From assembly GCA_052400625.1 (NCBI GenBank), contig JBQTGH010000008.1: DNA of 64,000 nucleotides; one strand, written 5' to 3'. The stretch is from Thermophagus sp052400625. Lineage in GTDB: Bacteria > Bacteroidota > Bacteroidia > Bacteroidales > Marinilabiliaceae. The notes under the pieces were generated by a model. It searched no databases, was not told the origin of the DNA, and saw only the letters and a program-made list of their open reading frames with translations. The position numbers were made by a program, and so were the translations under genes. Below, piece after piece: positions 38,176 through 47,535 of this stretch (the first letter of the stretch is position 1; each line of letters begins with the position of its first letter).

Positions 38176-41100
38176 TTAAACTTTAAAATATTCACTTGGC
38201 GACTGCCCATAAACTTCTTTAAAACAACGAGTGAAATAAGCAGGACTGGAAAATCCGGTTTCGTATGCTGCCTCCGTAAAATTACATTTACCCGAAGCGA
38301 TAAGTTTACTGGCTTCTTTCAACCGAACCACTCGAATAAATTCTGTCGTGGAACATCCAACAAGACCTCTAAGCTTTTTGTGCAGTAACGAACGACTTAC
38401 GCTCATTTCTTTGGTCAGAAAGGATACATCTAGTGATGGATTATTTAAATTTTCCTTAACCAAGGTTGTCAACTTTTCCAGAAAAGCTTTATCTGGTTCT
38501 GAACTTTTAACTTCATTCATTGAGAACTCAGCATCGTTTCGGAAGCGCTCAATAATTCTTTGACGACTATTTAAAATGTTTTCAATAACCTGTATCAAAA
38601 TATCAGGATAAAACGGTTTTTCAAGATAGTAATCAGCGCCCGTCATCAGTCCTTCCAGTTCATTTTTGACACCTGACCTTGAGGTCAATAAAATGACTGG
38701 TATATGAGAGGTATCGATGGCTGTTTTAATATATTTAGTAAAAGTAATTCCATCCATTTCGGGCATCATAATGTCACTAATAACCAAATCGGGGTTAAAA
38801 CTACCGATTTTCTCCAAAGCGATCTTTCCGTTCAAAACAGCCTCCACCCGATAACTCTCCTCCAATATATTCACAAGAAAATGAATTAACTCATGGTTAT
38901 CTTCAACCAGCAAAACAGAAGGTTTATTTTGAGCCGGATCAATTTGGCGGGTCAATTTCTCAGGAATTGAATACTGAAGCTGGATATCTGATCGATTCTT
39001 CCAATCAACATATTGGTCTTGAGAGGCAACCAATTCTTTCTCCAAAAAATCAACCTTTGAAACAGGAAGCAAAACAGAAAAAAGAGAACCTTCTCCCGAT
39101 TTACTTTTTACCTCAATACTACCTCGGTGAAACATCACAAGGCTTTTCACATAAGCCAAACCTACTCCGGAATTAATCGTATGGTTATTTTCTCCCTCTA
39201 TTTGAAAAAAGCTGTCAAAAACCCGATCAAGCATTTCAGGGGCAATGCCTCTACCTGTATCCGATACGCCAATCGTCATATCCCATTTTCCCAGCTCTTT
39301 TCTTCCTTGCCTTGGACTAATCTCAACAGAAAGTACTATTTTCCCGCCATCACCAGTAAATTTGAAAGCATTGGAAAGCAGATTTACAACAATCTTATCT
39401 ACTTTATCGGCATCAAACCACATATCACAATTTTGCGCCGGTAATTTAATCACAAACTCAATACCACGATCCTCTGCAAGGTCATAAAACGCCTCAGAAA
39501 TTGTTTCGATAAACGATCGCACATTATGTTTTGCCACCCTAAGTTGGTCTTTCCCTGACTCAATCTTCCTAAACTCAAGCAATTGGTTAATAAGAACAAA
39601 AAGTCGGTTAGCATTACGCTCAATGCCTGCCAGGCTTTTACGAAATGTTGAATTCAACGACTCCTGACTCATCAATCGACTTAATGGACCAAGAATCAAA
39701 GTCAAGGGGGTTTTTAGTTCATGCGATATATTAGTAAAAAACTCAAGCTTTACTTTGTGCAATTCTTCTTCATGTTCTCGTTCCTTTCTTTCCATGGCCA
39801 ATAAAGCTTTTGAACGTTCGAGATTTTTTCCCACTCTTAGCACCAGCAGTGAAAACAAGAGAATCAAAACAAAATATCCAACAAAAGCTCCTCTGGAACG
39901 CCATATTGGTGGTCGAACAATTATTTTCAACATTCGCTCATTGTTGCTGTGCTGAATATCACCTAAGGAAGCCTTCACATGAAAATAGTAAACCCCGGGG
40001 CTTAAATTAGTATAAGTAGCAAAGTTTCGGGTTCCCACATAATTCCATCGTTCTTCAAACCCTTCAAGATAGTAAGCATACTGACAACGTCCTATTGACG
40101 CATAAGAAAGGGCTGTAAACTCTAGTGTCACGACATTCTGATCGTAATCTAAAATAATTCTATCAGTTTTATTGAGCGATTTTTTCAGAGGCTGATCTTC
40201 TCCCGGTAAAATATATTCGTTAAATAATTTCATGCCGGTAAACAACACCTGCGGATCATCCTGCGGCTGGGGATAATTATTGCTTTCGTGAAACGAGACC
40301 ATTCCATTGTTTCCTCCGAAATATATGTTCCCATTTCTGTCAATGAATGATGCCCTATAATTAAACTGATTAAAAGGTATCCCCGAATTACTGTCATACA
40401 AAATAGAAATGTCTTCATCGGGGTTAAATTTCACCAAGCCCCGATCGCTACTGGCCCAAAACCAACCATTATTACCTTCTTCTAGACTAAATATCCATGA
40501 AACCGGGAATCCCGTATCTGAATTAAAAAATTTTACGACCTCACTCTTTTCATCATATCGACACAACCCTTTGTAACAATCCCCCAACCAAATGTGGCCT
40601 TTGGAATCTTTTTTTACAAAGTTAATATGCTTCATATCAGGCACCTTATCCATTAAAAAAAGAGAATCAACCGCGGGAATATAGACATAGACCTTTCTGC
40701 TAGATGAAAACCACAATTTTTTATGGTCTCCGGTAATACTCTCGAACTGGGTAACCCCCAAGATTTCAGGTTTAAGAGGAGAAAACACTTTTGAAACCAA
40801 ATCATAGATTACAATGCCCATCGAAGTGGATATATATATCGAATCCCCTACCTGATGAAACGCATAAATGGCATTGGAAGAAAGTCCCGGAGAATTTTCC
40901 GGGTTTAAGTATCTAATTCTATTGTTTGTAGTATTCAAAATATTGATTCCCCCCGTATAAGATGCAATCCACAACTCATCATCCGCAACAAACAGCAAGT
41001 CGTGAATATTATTATAGGAAAGGAACGAGGGGCCGCTCACAGTAGAATAGTGAATAATTTCACCGGTAGTTTTATTATATTTATTCAATCCATTGTCTTC

Positions 41101-42216
41101 AAGTCCTATCCACAAATTATTGGCCCGATCTTCAGCCAAACAACTAACCACATTTCCTCTCAATTGTCCTTGTCCCAGTCCCGGGCTCCACGTTGTAAAA
41201 AAACTCTTCCTATTACTCCAAAAATTAATTCCTCCAAAATAGGTTCCCAGCCAAACATTCCCTTCTCCATCACAGAATGCATCATAGATTGGATTGGTGT
41301 TAAGGCCAGAAGGATTATCAAGGTTAAAACCATGTAACTCTAAAAATCCGGTCAGAGGATCATGGATCGCAAGTCCAGATTCACATCCTATCCATACTCG
41401 ACCATAATGGTCCTCTGTAACGCAATGCACCAAGTTATGATGGAGATGATAGGGTTTTTCATGCTCACGAGAAAAAAAATTAAAAGTCCCCTTTTTAAGA
41501 TCCAAAACCGTTAACCCATATTCATATTGCCCCAACCATATTTTCCCCTGAGAATCTATTAAAAAAAGACTCAGTTCTTCAGTACCAATCTCTGGTGGTA
41601 CATCAAATATTTGAACGTTCAAGAAGCTTTTATTAAGGACATAAACCTTTCTATTGTCAGCCAATATGACCAGAAAACCATTCTCATCTCTAAGTTCTTG
41701 AAAAACGGTCCCATCCGGAGTTTTTAAGCTCGAAAATTTTTCGTTTATACTATATTCCTTTCTGGATTCAACATCCAGAAATGTAACCTTATCAGGTCGG
41801 CAAATCCAAAATCCTCCTTCTGTTGGAACTACCGAATTTACTGTTCCCACCTCATTCAACAATAAATAAGGATGAAAACACTCTTTCTCATCATCATAAA
41901 AATAGTATCCACGATTAATTGTCCTGACAATTAGCACTGAATCGGATGAAAGCAAAAACTTATCACCAAATATTCGAACTTCATCTCCCTTTTGATTATA
42001 AGCGGGAAAAACTTTAAATGCCTGTCCATCAAACCGAGTAACTGCAGCACGTGTGGCAAACCACATAAACCCATCCACATCCTGAATAATGCTTTTAACG
42101 TACGAAGACGGAAGTCCGTCTTCATTGGTATAGTGGACAAAACTTAGTTTTTCGTTTTGGGCCAAAACACTCCAAGAAAAAATGAAAACCGCCAAAAAGG
42201 GGAAATATCTATGCAT
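38176..42216 (-). CDS. Hybrid two-component system regulator (HTCS) of the adjacent glycan locus
   Basis: 1346 residues. Signal peptide 1-19 (VLA before QNEK), double beta-propeller with repeated WLG.Y.GG motifs (about 25-655), Y_Y_Y domain (about 690-765), transmembrane helix (about 776-795), HisKA with H832 in FFTNISHELKTPL, ATPase (N949 box, DTGRG near 988), receiver with D1148 in SDIMMP and K1200 in LEKPF, and an AraC-type helix-turn-helix (about 1245-1346). All key residues are present. It is transcribed in the same direction as susC but ends 467 bp before it, so the susC promoter lies between them. It probably senses an oligosaccharide of the locus's substrate and activates susC. Confidence 0.96.
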   Translation of the reverse strand: MHRYFPFLAVFIFSWSVLAQNEKLSFVHYTNEDGLPSSYVKSIIQDVDGFMWFATRAAVTRFDGQAFKVFPAYNQKGDEVRIFGDKFLLSSDSVLIVRTINRGYYFYDDEKECFHPYLLLNEVGTVNSVVPTEGGFWICRPDKVTFLDVESRKEYSINEKFSSLKTPDGTVFQELRDENGFLVILADNRKVYVLNKSFLNVQIFDVPPEIGTEELSLFLIDSQGKIWLGQYEYGLTVLDLKKGTFNFFSREHEKPYHLHHNLVHCVTEDHYGRVWIGCESGLAIHDPLTGFLELHGFNLDNPSGLNTNPIYDAFCDGEGNVWLGTYFGGINFWSNRKSFFTTWSPGLGQGQLRGNVVSCLAEDRANNLWIGLEDNGLNKYNKTTGEIIHYSTVSGPSFLSYNNIHDLLFVADDELWIASYTGGINILNTTNNRIRYLNPENSPGLSSNAIYAFHQVGDSIYISTSMGIVIYDLVSKVFSPLKPEILGVTQFESITGDHKKLWFSSSRKVYVYIPAVDSLFLMDKVPDMKHINFVKKDSKGHIWLGDCYKGLCRYDEKSEVVKFFNSDTGFPVSWIFSLEEGNNGWFWASSDRGLVKFNPDEDISILYDSNSGIPFNQFNYRASFIDRNGNIYFGGNNGMVSFHESNNYPQPQDDPQVLFTGMKLFNEYILPGEDQPLKKSLNKTDRIILDYDQNVVTLEFTALSYASIGRCQYAYYLEGFEERWNYVGTRNFATYTNLSPGVYYFHVKASLGDIQHSNNERMLKIIVRPPIWRSRGAFVGYFVLILLFSLLVLRVGKNLERSKALLAMERKEREHEEELHKVKLEFFTNISHELKTPLTLILGPLSRLMSQESLNSTFRKSLAGIERNANRLFVLINQLLEFRKIESGKDQLRVAKHNVRSFIETISEAFYDLAEDRGIEFVIKLPAQNCDMWFDADKVDKIVVNLLSNAFKFTGDGGKIVLSVEISPRQGRKELGKWDMTIGVSDTGRGIAPEMLDRVFDSFFQIEGENNHTINSGVGLAYVKSLVMFHRGSIEVKSKSGEGSLFSVLLPVSKVDFLEKELVASQDQYVDWKNRSDIQLQYSIPEKLTRQIDPAQNKPSVLLVEDNHELIHFLVNILEESYRVEAVLNGKIALEKIGSFNPDLVISDIMMPEMDGITFTKYIKTAIDTSHIPVILLTSRSGVKNELEGLMTGADYYLEKPFYPDILIQVIENILNSRQRIIERFRNDAEFSMNEVKSSEPDKAFLEKLTTLVKENLNNPSLDVSFLTKEMSVSRSLLHKKLRGLVGCSTTEFIRVVRLKEASKLIASGKCNFTEAAYETGFSSPAYFTRCFKEVYGQSPSEYFKV

Positions 42217-42381
42217 AATAATTTAGCTATAAAGAGAGAAGGACTTGCCTTCCAAAGGCTACCTTCATTTTTTTATCAAGGACGCGCAAATAAACTATTT
42301 ATTAATCTGAATCCCAAAATGAAAACTCTAACATCCCGTATATTGAAAAAAAGGCAGGTATCTCACACATAAATGTATCAC

Positions 42382-44877
42382 TTAAAACTTTATCTTCACA
42401 AACACCAAAGGTGTAAACTCAACAGCTTCGGCATCGATATAAACACTGCTTACCTGATCCAGAGGAATCTTCTCAAAACTTGAATATTTTACATTCTGAT
42501 GATTTAATACGTTTAATAAAGAAACACCTGCTTCTCCTTTAAAATCATTAAAAGGGAAACGATAGACCATAGACAGATCTATCCTCGAATAATCGGGCTC
42601 GGTATATTTGTTGCTCAGATAATTGGCATATAATGGAAAACCTGACCCAAAAATACCGGTTGCAGAAAAATGTATATTTTTAAGCAGATGAATCAGGCTT
42701 GCCAGTTTTAATTCATGTCGCTGGTCATGCGGGGCACGTCTGTAATCTTGTTCAGGGAAGTAAGGAAATAGTTCCTCTGCACGGCTCAACGAATAAGAAG
42801 CCCAAAAGCTTTGACCATTAAAGTCTTTCTTTACAAATACATCAATGCCATAACTACGTCCTTTCCCGGCATAAACGGCTTCTTCAGACTTAAAAGACCG
42901 AACATATCGAGTATAACCCACTACTGATTTATAGAATCCTTCAATATTTACGGTCAGGTCATCTGCACTCCAGGAAGCACCTCCTACCCAGTGCTGAGAG
43001 CTGAGTACCGGGACCTCATCTCCGTCGGCCAGTGTCCAGGTATAACGAAAATTGCCGGCTTCATCGTACAACGAACTTTTGATAAGGAACTGATGGTAGC
43101 TTCCCCAAGCAGCATTGAGTTTAAAGTCTTTCCGGAATTTCCATTCCACCCCTAATCTTGGATCCACATGTGTTGTACCGGAAAAAAAGGAATGATTAAA
43201 ACGAAAACCGGGGGTCAATTCAAGTTGAGATCCCAGAAAAATCCTGTCCTGAACATATGCAACCCAACGGTCTCCTGCTTCTGAAAGGAAAAAATATGCA
43301 ACACCGGAAGAGTCTTCCGTAAGCTCCAAATCATTGCGTACCCATTCCATTCCCAATTCCGGCTGATGAAAACGGTTCCCCGGCAATTCGTAATGATAAT
43401 CAACAGCAAACTCTTGTATCCGTGCAGTGGAAGCGATATCAATACGGTTAAAATTCCGATTGGTTTGTATGCTTTCGATTGATCGGTTGAGCCTATAATC
43501 AGAATTAAGTTCCGACCAGGCCGCTTTAAAATGAGATCGCCCACCATTTCCGGTGTTCATACCCCAGTACACAGAAGCTCCTCCCTGTTGATTTTCATCG
43601 GCTGTTTCCTGAGAAATAATAAACCTTGGCCGCTCTTGCCCTGCCTTGTATTGAAAATTATCGAAAGCCCCCATAACACTTACATAGAATAAGTTTCCAT
43701 TGTCGTCTTGAAGCGAATATTTAGCATTAAAATCTCCAAACCAATACCCGGGATTAACATCAATTCTATACTTTAAGCTTTGTAATGAGTTGAGTTTTGA
43801 AACTGGGACATCTTCTTCATCAAAAAGATTGTTGTATGTGCGTCTTGCCGCCATAATTAAAGTTGAAGTAGGAGAGAGCGGAACCTCCAACATACCGTTC
43901 ACAATCTGGTTATTGACAAAAAAATTAAACTTGGTGTTCTCCCTATTACCCGTATTCCCGGTAATACGAACAATGCCTCCCACCAAATCTTCACTGGAAG
44001 CGCCGTAGCCACCTTTAAAAAGATCTACATTTTTAACCATAAAAGGGTTTACGGCGCTGATATTATCATTAAAATTTTTAAGCCCCCAGATGGTTATACC
44101 ATCAAAGGTAACCCGGCTGGTCCCCTCATAACTTCCCCACATAATAAGGTCATTGGGCTGTTCACCGGCTGCTGTAATGCCCGGCTGTAATCGTAGCAAG
44201 TTTAAAACAGAGTTATCGCCGTTGCCGGGAAGATAGCCTGCAATGTATGAATTCAGTTTGATCAATCCTGAGGTCTGTCCTATTTGAACCGAACGTTCGA
44301 TCAAGTTATCTTTCACAACTATTTCCTGCAATCGATAAACAGAAGGAGTCAAATAAACTTTATGAAATTTCCCGGCGGTTAAAAGCGTATCTAAAACAAA
44401 ACACCCCAAATGAGATGCTTTGACCTCGAAAACAGAATCATCAAAAACAGTATAACTAAAAGCCCCCTTTAGGTCGGTCACCAGTGGATGACCATCAATA
44501 AGAACATGCGAAAAAGGTAAAGGCTCCGAACTACCTTTTTCAAGAACCTGTCCTTTAATTAGATATTCGCGTGATTGAGAAATCCGCTTCTCGGGGAATA
44601 TGACATAAACTTCACCCATTTTTTCCCATCCCAAGGGAAACCGGTTCAGCAATGCATCCAGAAGTTGGGAAGGAGAATTAAAAGTTGCATTTATGTTAAT
44701 CTGATAATTGGAAAGTAATAGATCATCGAAAGAAAAATGAAGGCCATAACGACCACGAAGATCAACCAGCACTTTGTTGAGTGGTCGATCCGTCACTCTC
44801 AATTCATATGTTTGCCCATAAAGCAGACTAGAAAAGAATAAAAGAAAAACAAGTAAAAAGCCTGTTTTCTTAGCCAC
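42382..44877 (-). CDS. TonB-dependent receptor with N-terminal STN signalling domain
   Basis: 831 residues; GTG start 2 nt after the FecR stop, so translation is probably coupled. Signal peptide ending SLLYG before QTYEL, an STN secretin/TonB domain (about 22-75, LRVTDRPLNKVLVDL), a carboxypeptidase-like domain (about 105-190), a plug with LNLLRLQPGITAAGEQPND, and a barrel to the C-terminal LVFVKIKF. The STN domain contacts FecR so that ligand binding outside switches on the sigma factor. It has no SusD neighbour, so the ligand may not be a typical glycan. Confidence 0.93.
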   Translation of the reverse strand: MAKKTGFLLVFLLFFSSLLYGQTYELRVTDRPLNKVLVDLRGRYGLHFSFDDLLLSNYQININATFNSPSQLLDALLNRFPLGWEKMGEVYVIFPEKRISQSREYLIKGQVLEKGSSEPLPFSHVLIDGHPLVTDLKGAFSYTVFDDSVFEVKASHLGCFVLDTLLTAGKFHKVYLTPSVYRLQEIVVKDNLIERSVQIGQTSGLIKLNSYIAGYLPGNGDNSVLNLLRLQPGITAAGEQPNDLIMWGSYEGTSRVTFDGITIWGLKNFNDNISAVNPFMVKNVDLFKGGYGASSEDLVGGIVRITGNTGNRENTKFNFFVNNQIVNGMLEVPLSPTSTLIMAARRTYNNLFDEEDVPVSKLNSLQSLKYRIDVNPGYWFGDFNAKYSLQDDNGNLFYVSVMGAFDNFQYKAGQERPRFIISQETADENQQGGASVYWGMNTGNGGRSHFKAAWSELNSDYRLNRSIESIQTNRNFNRIDIASTARIQEFAVDYHYELPGNRFHQPELGMEWVRNDLELTEDSSGVAYFFLSEAGDRWVAYVQDRIFLGSQLELTPGFRFNHSFFSGTTHVDPRLGVEWKFRKDFKLNAAWGSYHQFLIKSSLYDEAGNFRYTWTLADGDEVPVLSSQHWVGGASWSADDLTVNIEGFYKSVVGYTRYVRSFKSEEAVYAGKGRSYGIDVFVKKDFNGQSFWASYSLSRAEELFPYFPEQDYRRAPHDQRHELKLASLIHLLKNIHFSATGIFGSGFPLYANYLSNKYTEPDYSRIDLSMVYRFPFNDFKGEAGVSLLNVLNHQNVKYSSFEKIPLDQVSSVYIDAEAVEFTPLVFVKIKF

Positions 44878-44879
44878 AA

Positions 44880-45734
44880 TTATTTTTTTTCAATCAAGTA
44901 TCCCTTAGGGGTTTTCTCAAAATCAAGACCGTAGGGGCGGCAAACCATTTGCAACACCTGCTCAACGGGTTGGTTACGAGTAAAATTCCCAGTGTAAAGG
45001 TATTCAATCCCTGGGTCAAATCCAATCTTTACGGCATATTGGCGTTCAATTTCCTCAAAAACCAGATGCAATGGGGTACCCGTAAAAACAAACATATTGT
45101 TCATCCAAGAAACCGGCTCCTCCGAATCTTTCAATTTCGCCAAACGAAATGATCCGTCACTATTGAGACTGGCCTGCTCGCCCGGGATAATATTCAATGC
45201 ATGACCGTTAACTAAAGAGATGACCCTTACCTTGCCAGTATAACAAGTTACCTGATAATGATCGTTTCTGGCATAAATATTAAAACTGGTTCCCAGAACG
45301 GTGGTAATACCATTTCTCGAAACCACATCAAATCGTTTTCCTTTTTTTACCTCAAAAAAAGCTTCCCCTTGCAATTCAACTTTTCTGTCGAATCTCCACC
45401 AGAAGGGGTGATAGCTCACACCAGATCCGGCATTGAGTATCATTTTCGATCCATCGGGCAAAACAGCCGTAATGTGCTGTCCAACATCGCTTGTAATTTC
45501 CTTTGTATAGAATCGCCCAAACAGAGTCATTCCTAACAATATAATTACGGAAGCAGCTATAGGACGCCACATCCTGGCAAAAAGGTTAATTTCTGGAGAA
45601 ATCGTTTGTTTCGAATCAATAGCATGGGATAATTCCCTCCAAACATCTTCCTTCGATTTTCGGTACGACAGATCCAAGTCGGGCAATTTACCAGGCCACA
45701 TTTCCTCGTTATTAATGTTCTTTTTTACTGTCAT
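44880..45734 (-). CDS. FecR-family anti-sigma factor
   Basis: 284 residues with a cytoplasmic N-terminus (about 1-50), one membrane helix (about 53-70, WRPIAASVIILLG) and a periplasmic FecR domain (AVLPDGSKMILNAGSGVSY, GEAFFEVKKGKRFDV, TVLGTSFNIYA) followed by a C-terminal STN-like domain. It holds the ECF sigma inactive until the outer-membrane receptor signals. It lies 24 bp after the sigma gene and 2 bp before the receptor gene: a compact three-gene cell-surface signalling operon. Confidence 0.95.
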   Translation of the reverse strand: MTVKKNINNEEMWPGKLPDLDLSYRKSKEDVWRELSHAIDSKQTISPEINLFARMWRPIAASVIILLGMTLFGRFYTKEITSDVGQHITAVLPDGSKMILNAGSGVSYHPFWWRFDRKVELQGEAFFEVKKGKRFDVVSRNGITTVLGTSFNIYARNDHYQVTCYTGKVRVISLVNGHALNIIPGEQASLNSDGSFRLAKLKDSEEPVSWMNNMFVFTGTPLHLVFEEIERQYAVKIGFDPGIEYLYTGNFTRNQPVEQVLQMVCRPYGLDFEKTPKGYLIEKK

Positions 45735-45758
45735 TGTTATCGATTTCGAATCATATCA

Positions 45759-46253
45759 TTATTCCTCGTATTCCAAAGCCTTTTTTAAAAAACGCAAAGC
45801 CTTGTTCATTCTCTTTTCCACTGCTTTCACACTTAATCCCAACCGATCGGCAATCTCCCGGTTCTTTAACTCATCGGTACGACGCATCAAAAACACCACT
45901 CTATAGTTTTCCGGCATTTGACTCAAAGCCTCGCCATATTTTTTTTCCAGTTCTGAATAGTTTAATTCCTCCTCCGGTGAGAGGGATGGTTCAATGGAAT
46001 AATTCTGTTTAAAGGCGAACTCTTTTTCAATTTTTGAATGCCTGTAATGAGAGATAAATAAGTCATGACCCATTTTATAAAGTAGCCTTCTGAGCGTGAC
46101 CGTGTCACCAACGGGCTGTTTTTCCCAAAGTTTCAAAAAGCATTCCTGTACAATATCCGTCGCAAGATCTTTATCCCCTGAACGGTAATAAAGATAATTT
46201 CGAAGGGGATCGAAATGGTCATCAAAGAAAGATTTAAAAAACTCTTTTGTCAC
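45759..46253 (-). CDS. ECF-type RNA polymerase sigma factor, FecI-like
   Basis: 164 residues with sigma region 2 (about 10-80, DIVQECFLKLWE) and region 4 helix-turn-helix (about 110-160, ELKNREIADRLGLSVKAVEKRM). The start is a GTG at 46253; no better ATG is near. It directs transcription of its own TonB receptor operon and perhaps other targets when FecR releases it. The candidate -7 box 25-32 bp upstream gives a very short leader. Confidence 0.95.
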   Translation of the reverse strand: MTKEFFKSFFDDHFDPLRNYLYYRSGDKDLATDIVQECFLKLWEKQPVGDTVTLRRLLYKMGHDLFISHYRHSKIEKEFAFKQNYSIEPSLSPEEELNYSELEKKYGEALSQMPENYRVVFLMRRTDELKNREIADRLGLSVKAVEKRMNKALRFLKKALEYEE

Positions 46254-46277
46254 CGGAAAACAACTTTATCGATAGAA

Positions 46278-46285
46278 CAAAGATA
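46278..46285 (-). promoter_or_regulatory. Candidate -7 box of the sigma-fecR-receptor operon
   Basis: On the minus strand this reads TATCTTTG, an exact TAnnTTTG match, 25 bp before the GTG of the sigma gene. The expected -33 region falls within the left arm of the inverted-repeat element at 46294-46396, and no TTTG is visible there. Confidence 0.5.
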
Positions 46286-46293
46286 TTAAAAAG

Positions 46294-46396
46294 TCAGAGG
46301 GTGTCTAAAAATCCTGTCATACCCTGGGTCGCTTATTATCTTTCTACTTTATCAAAAGCCCACAGCACGAAATTAGTCTTTCAAGACGCCCTCTGA
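46294..46396. repeat. Element bounded by 13-bp inverted repeats, MITE-like or long hairpin
   Basis: TCAGAGGGTGTCT (46294-46306) and AGACGCCCTCTGA (46384-46396) are inverted copies with one difference (a G-U pair in RNA) around 77 bp. The outer sequence resembles insertion-sequence termini, and the total of 103 bp fits a miniature element with no coding capacity. It lies between the lipoprotein stop and the sigma-factor promoter. Alternatively it is simply a terminator for the lipoprotein gene. Confidence 0.5.
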
Positions 46397-46415
46397 TTCA
46401 TTTTTACCGGATCAC

Positions 46416-47351
46416 TTACTCCCCGGATTGGTTTTGATTTATGCGTTTTCGAATACGCTTCCCGATGGTAAATTCCTTAGTTCCGTCGGCGGTTGTATAC
46501 TCGCCCACATTATCACAAGTTCCGTCGCCATAATTAACGGTCCCGAATACTTCACCATTATTAGAAAAAGTCACTTCTCCGCTGACCAGGAATCGACATC
46601 CGCCCTGCTTCTGAAGTTTCTCTGTAATCTCCCTTCGGTACTCATTTCCATCAGAATCGGTACAAGTGGCAAAGCCATTTATTCCAATAACATCATCTCC
46701 GTGATAGAATTGCGTTCCCAGACCTTCTTCCCAGGTACGGGTAATTTCTGCGTAACACTCAACCTCGGTCCCGTCAGGGAGCGCAACAATAAGATCACGA
46801 ACAATACTTACTTCTCTTTCGTCGGTTACGCTAACAATTGTTTTTTCAATGGTGCCATTAATAATCAGTGAATCAACCGAAAAATCAATAAAAGATACAG
46901 TTCTGACAGCTCCTTCCTGGAATAGAGGTGCAGAAATCTCAATTTCAATGACGCCACTGATGATTCTACCATTCGCTAATTCAGTCTCTTCTCCATAATC
47001 CAGGGTAACGGTGCGAGGATAGTCTCCTTCAGTCCATTCCACTGTAACATCGGGCCGTCCTAACCGATAGCGGTCACGAAATCTTTCGCTTGAGGCGGAT
47101 TTAAGCTGATCGTTGGTCTGAGACGCGACACTCAAATCCTCCAACATAACCACTGTGCCAGTGTATAGTTCCACCTCATAATCGGCAGCCTCTACAACAT
47201 CTTCAATTGCAGCATCGGTAGTAACAACAGACTCTGTCGTTACATTAAAATTGGCTGTGGCAAAATCAGAAGCAGGAATAACTTCTTCATTTTCACATGA
47301 TACAAACATAATGGCGGTTCCAAAAGCCAAACTAAACAATAACTTTTTCAT
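46416..47351 (-). CDS. Hypothetical lipoprotein
   Basis: 311 residues; lipobox FVSC (C19) followed by ENEE, so likely an outer-membrane, possibly surface, lipoprotein. The mature part is acidic and beta-rich, with two cysteine pairs near the C-terminus (ECYAEI, ATCTDSDGNEYRREI, GGCRFLVSGEV, DGTCDNVGEY) and a basic tail (IGKRIRKRINQNQ). I do not recognise a family. It precedes the sigma-fecR-receptor operon on the same strand, separated by the inverted-repeat element, so it may be a neighbour rather than a member. Function unknown. Confidence 0.75.
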   Translation of the reverse strand: MKKLLFSLAFGTAIMFVSCENEEVIPASDFATANFNVTTESVVTTDAAIEDVVEAADYEVELYTGTVVMLEDLSVASQTNDQLKSASSERFRDRYRLGRPDVTVEWTEGDYPRTVTLDYGEETELANGRIISGVIEIEISAPLFQEGAVRTVSFIDFSVDSLIINGTIEKTIVSVTDEREVSIVRDLIVALPDGTEVECYAEITRTWEEGLGTQFYHGDDVIGINGFATCTDSDGNEYRREITEKLQKQGGCRFLVSGEVTFSNNGEVFGTVNYGDGTCDNVGEYTTADGTKEFTIGKRIRKRINQNQSGE

Positions 47352-47535
47352 AACTCAAATTTTTTAATTTGTTTTTGCGTTGTCTTTATAATTGAATACC
47401 GCACAAGAGTCAAATTACCCTACCCCATTTTTGGTATTTTTTATTTGCAAAACATAAAACCCTGTTGACCAAAACATTTCACCATTTTGCCAACTTCATA
47501 CTTTGAGTTATTTTCCCAATACCACAATTAAAATA

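Noticed and set aside
42217..42381. A gene or regulatory RNA between the HTCS start and the STN receptor stop
   Set aside because: The 165-bp gap shows no frame, hairpin or promoter match that I could defend.
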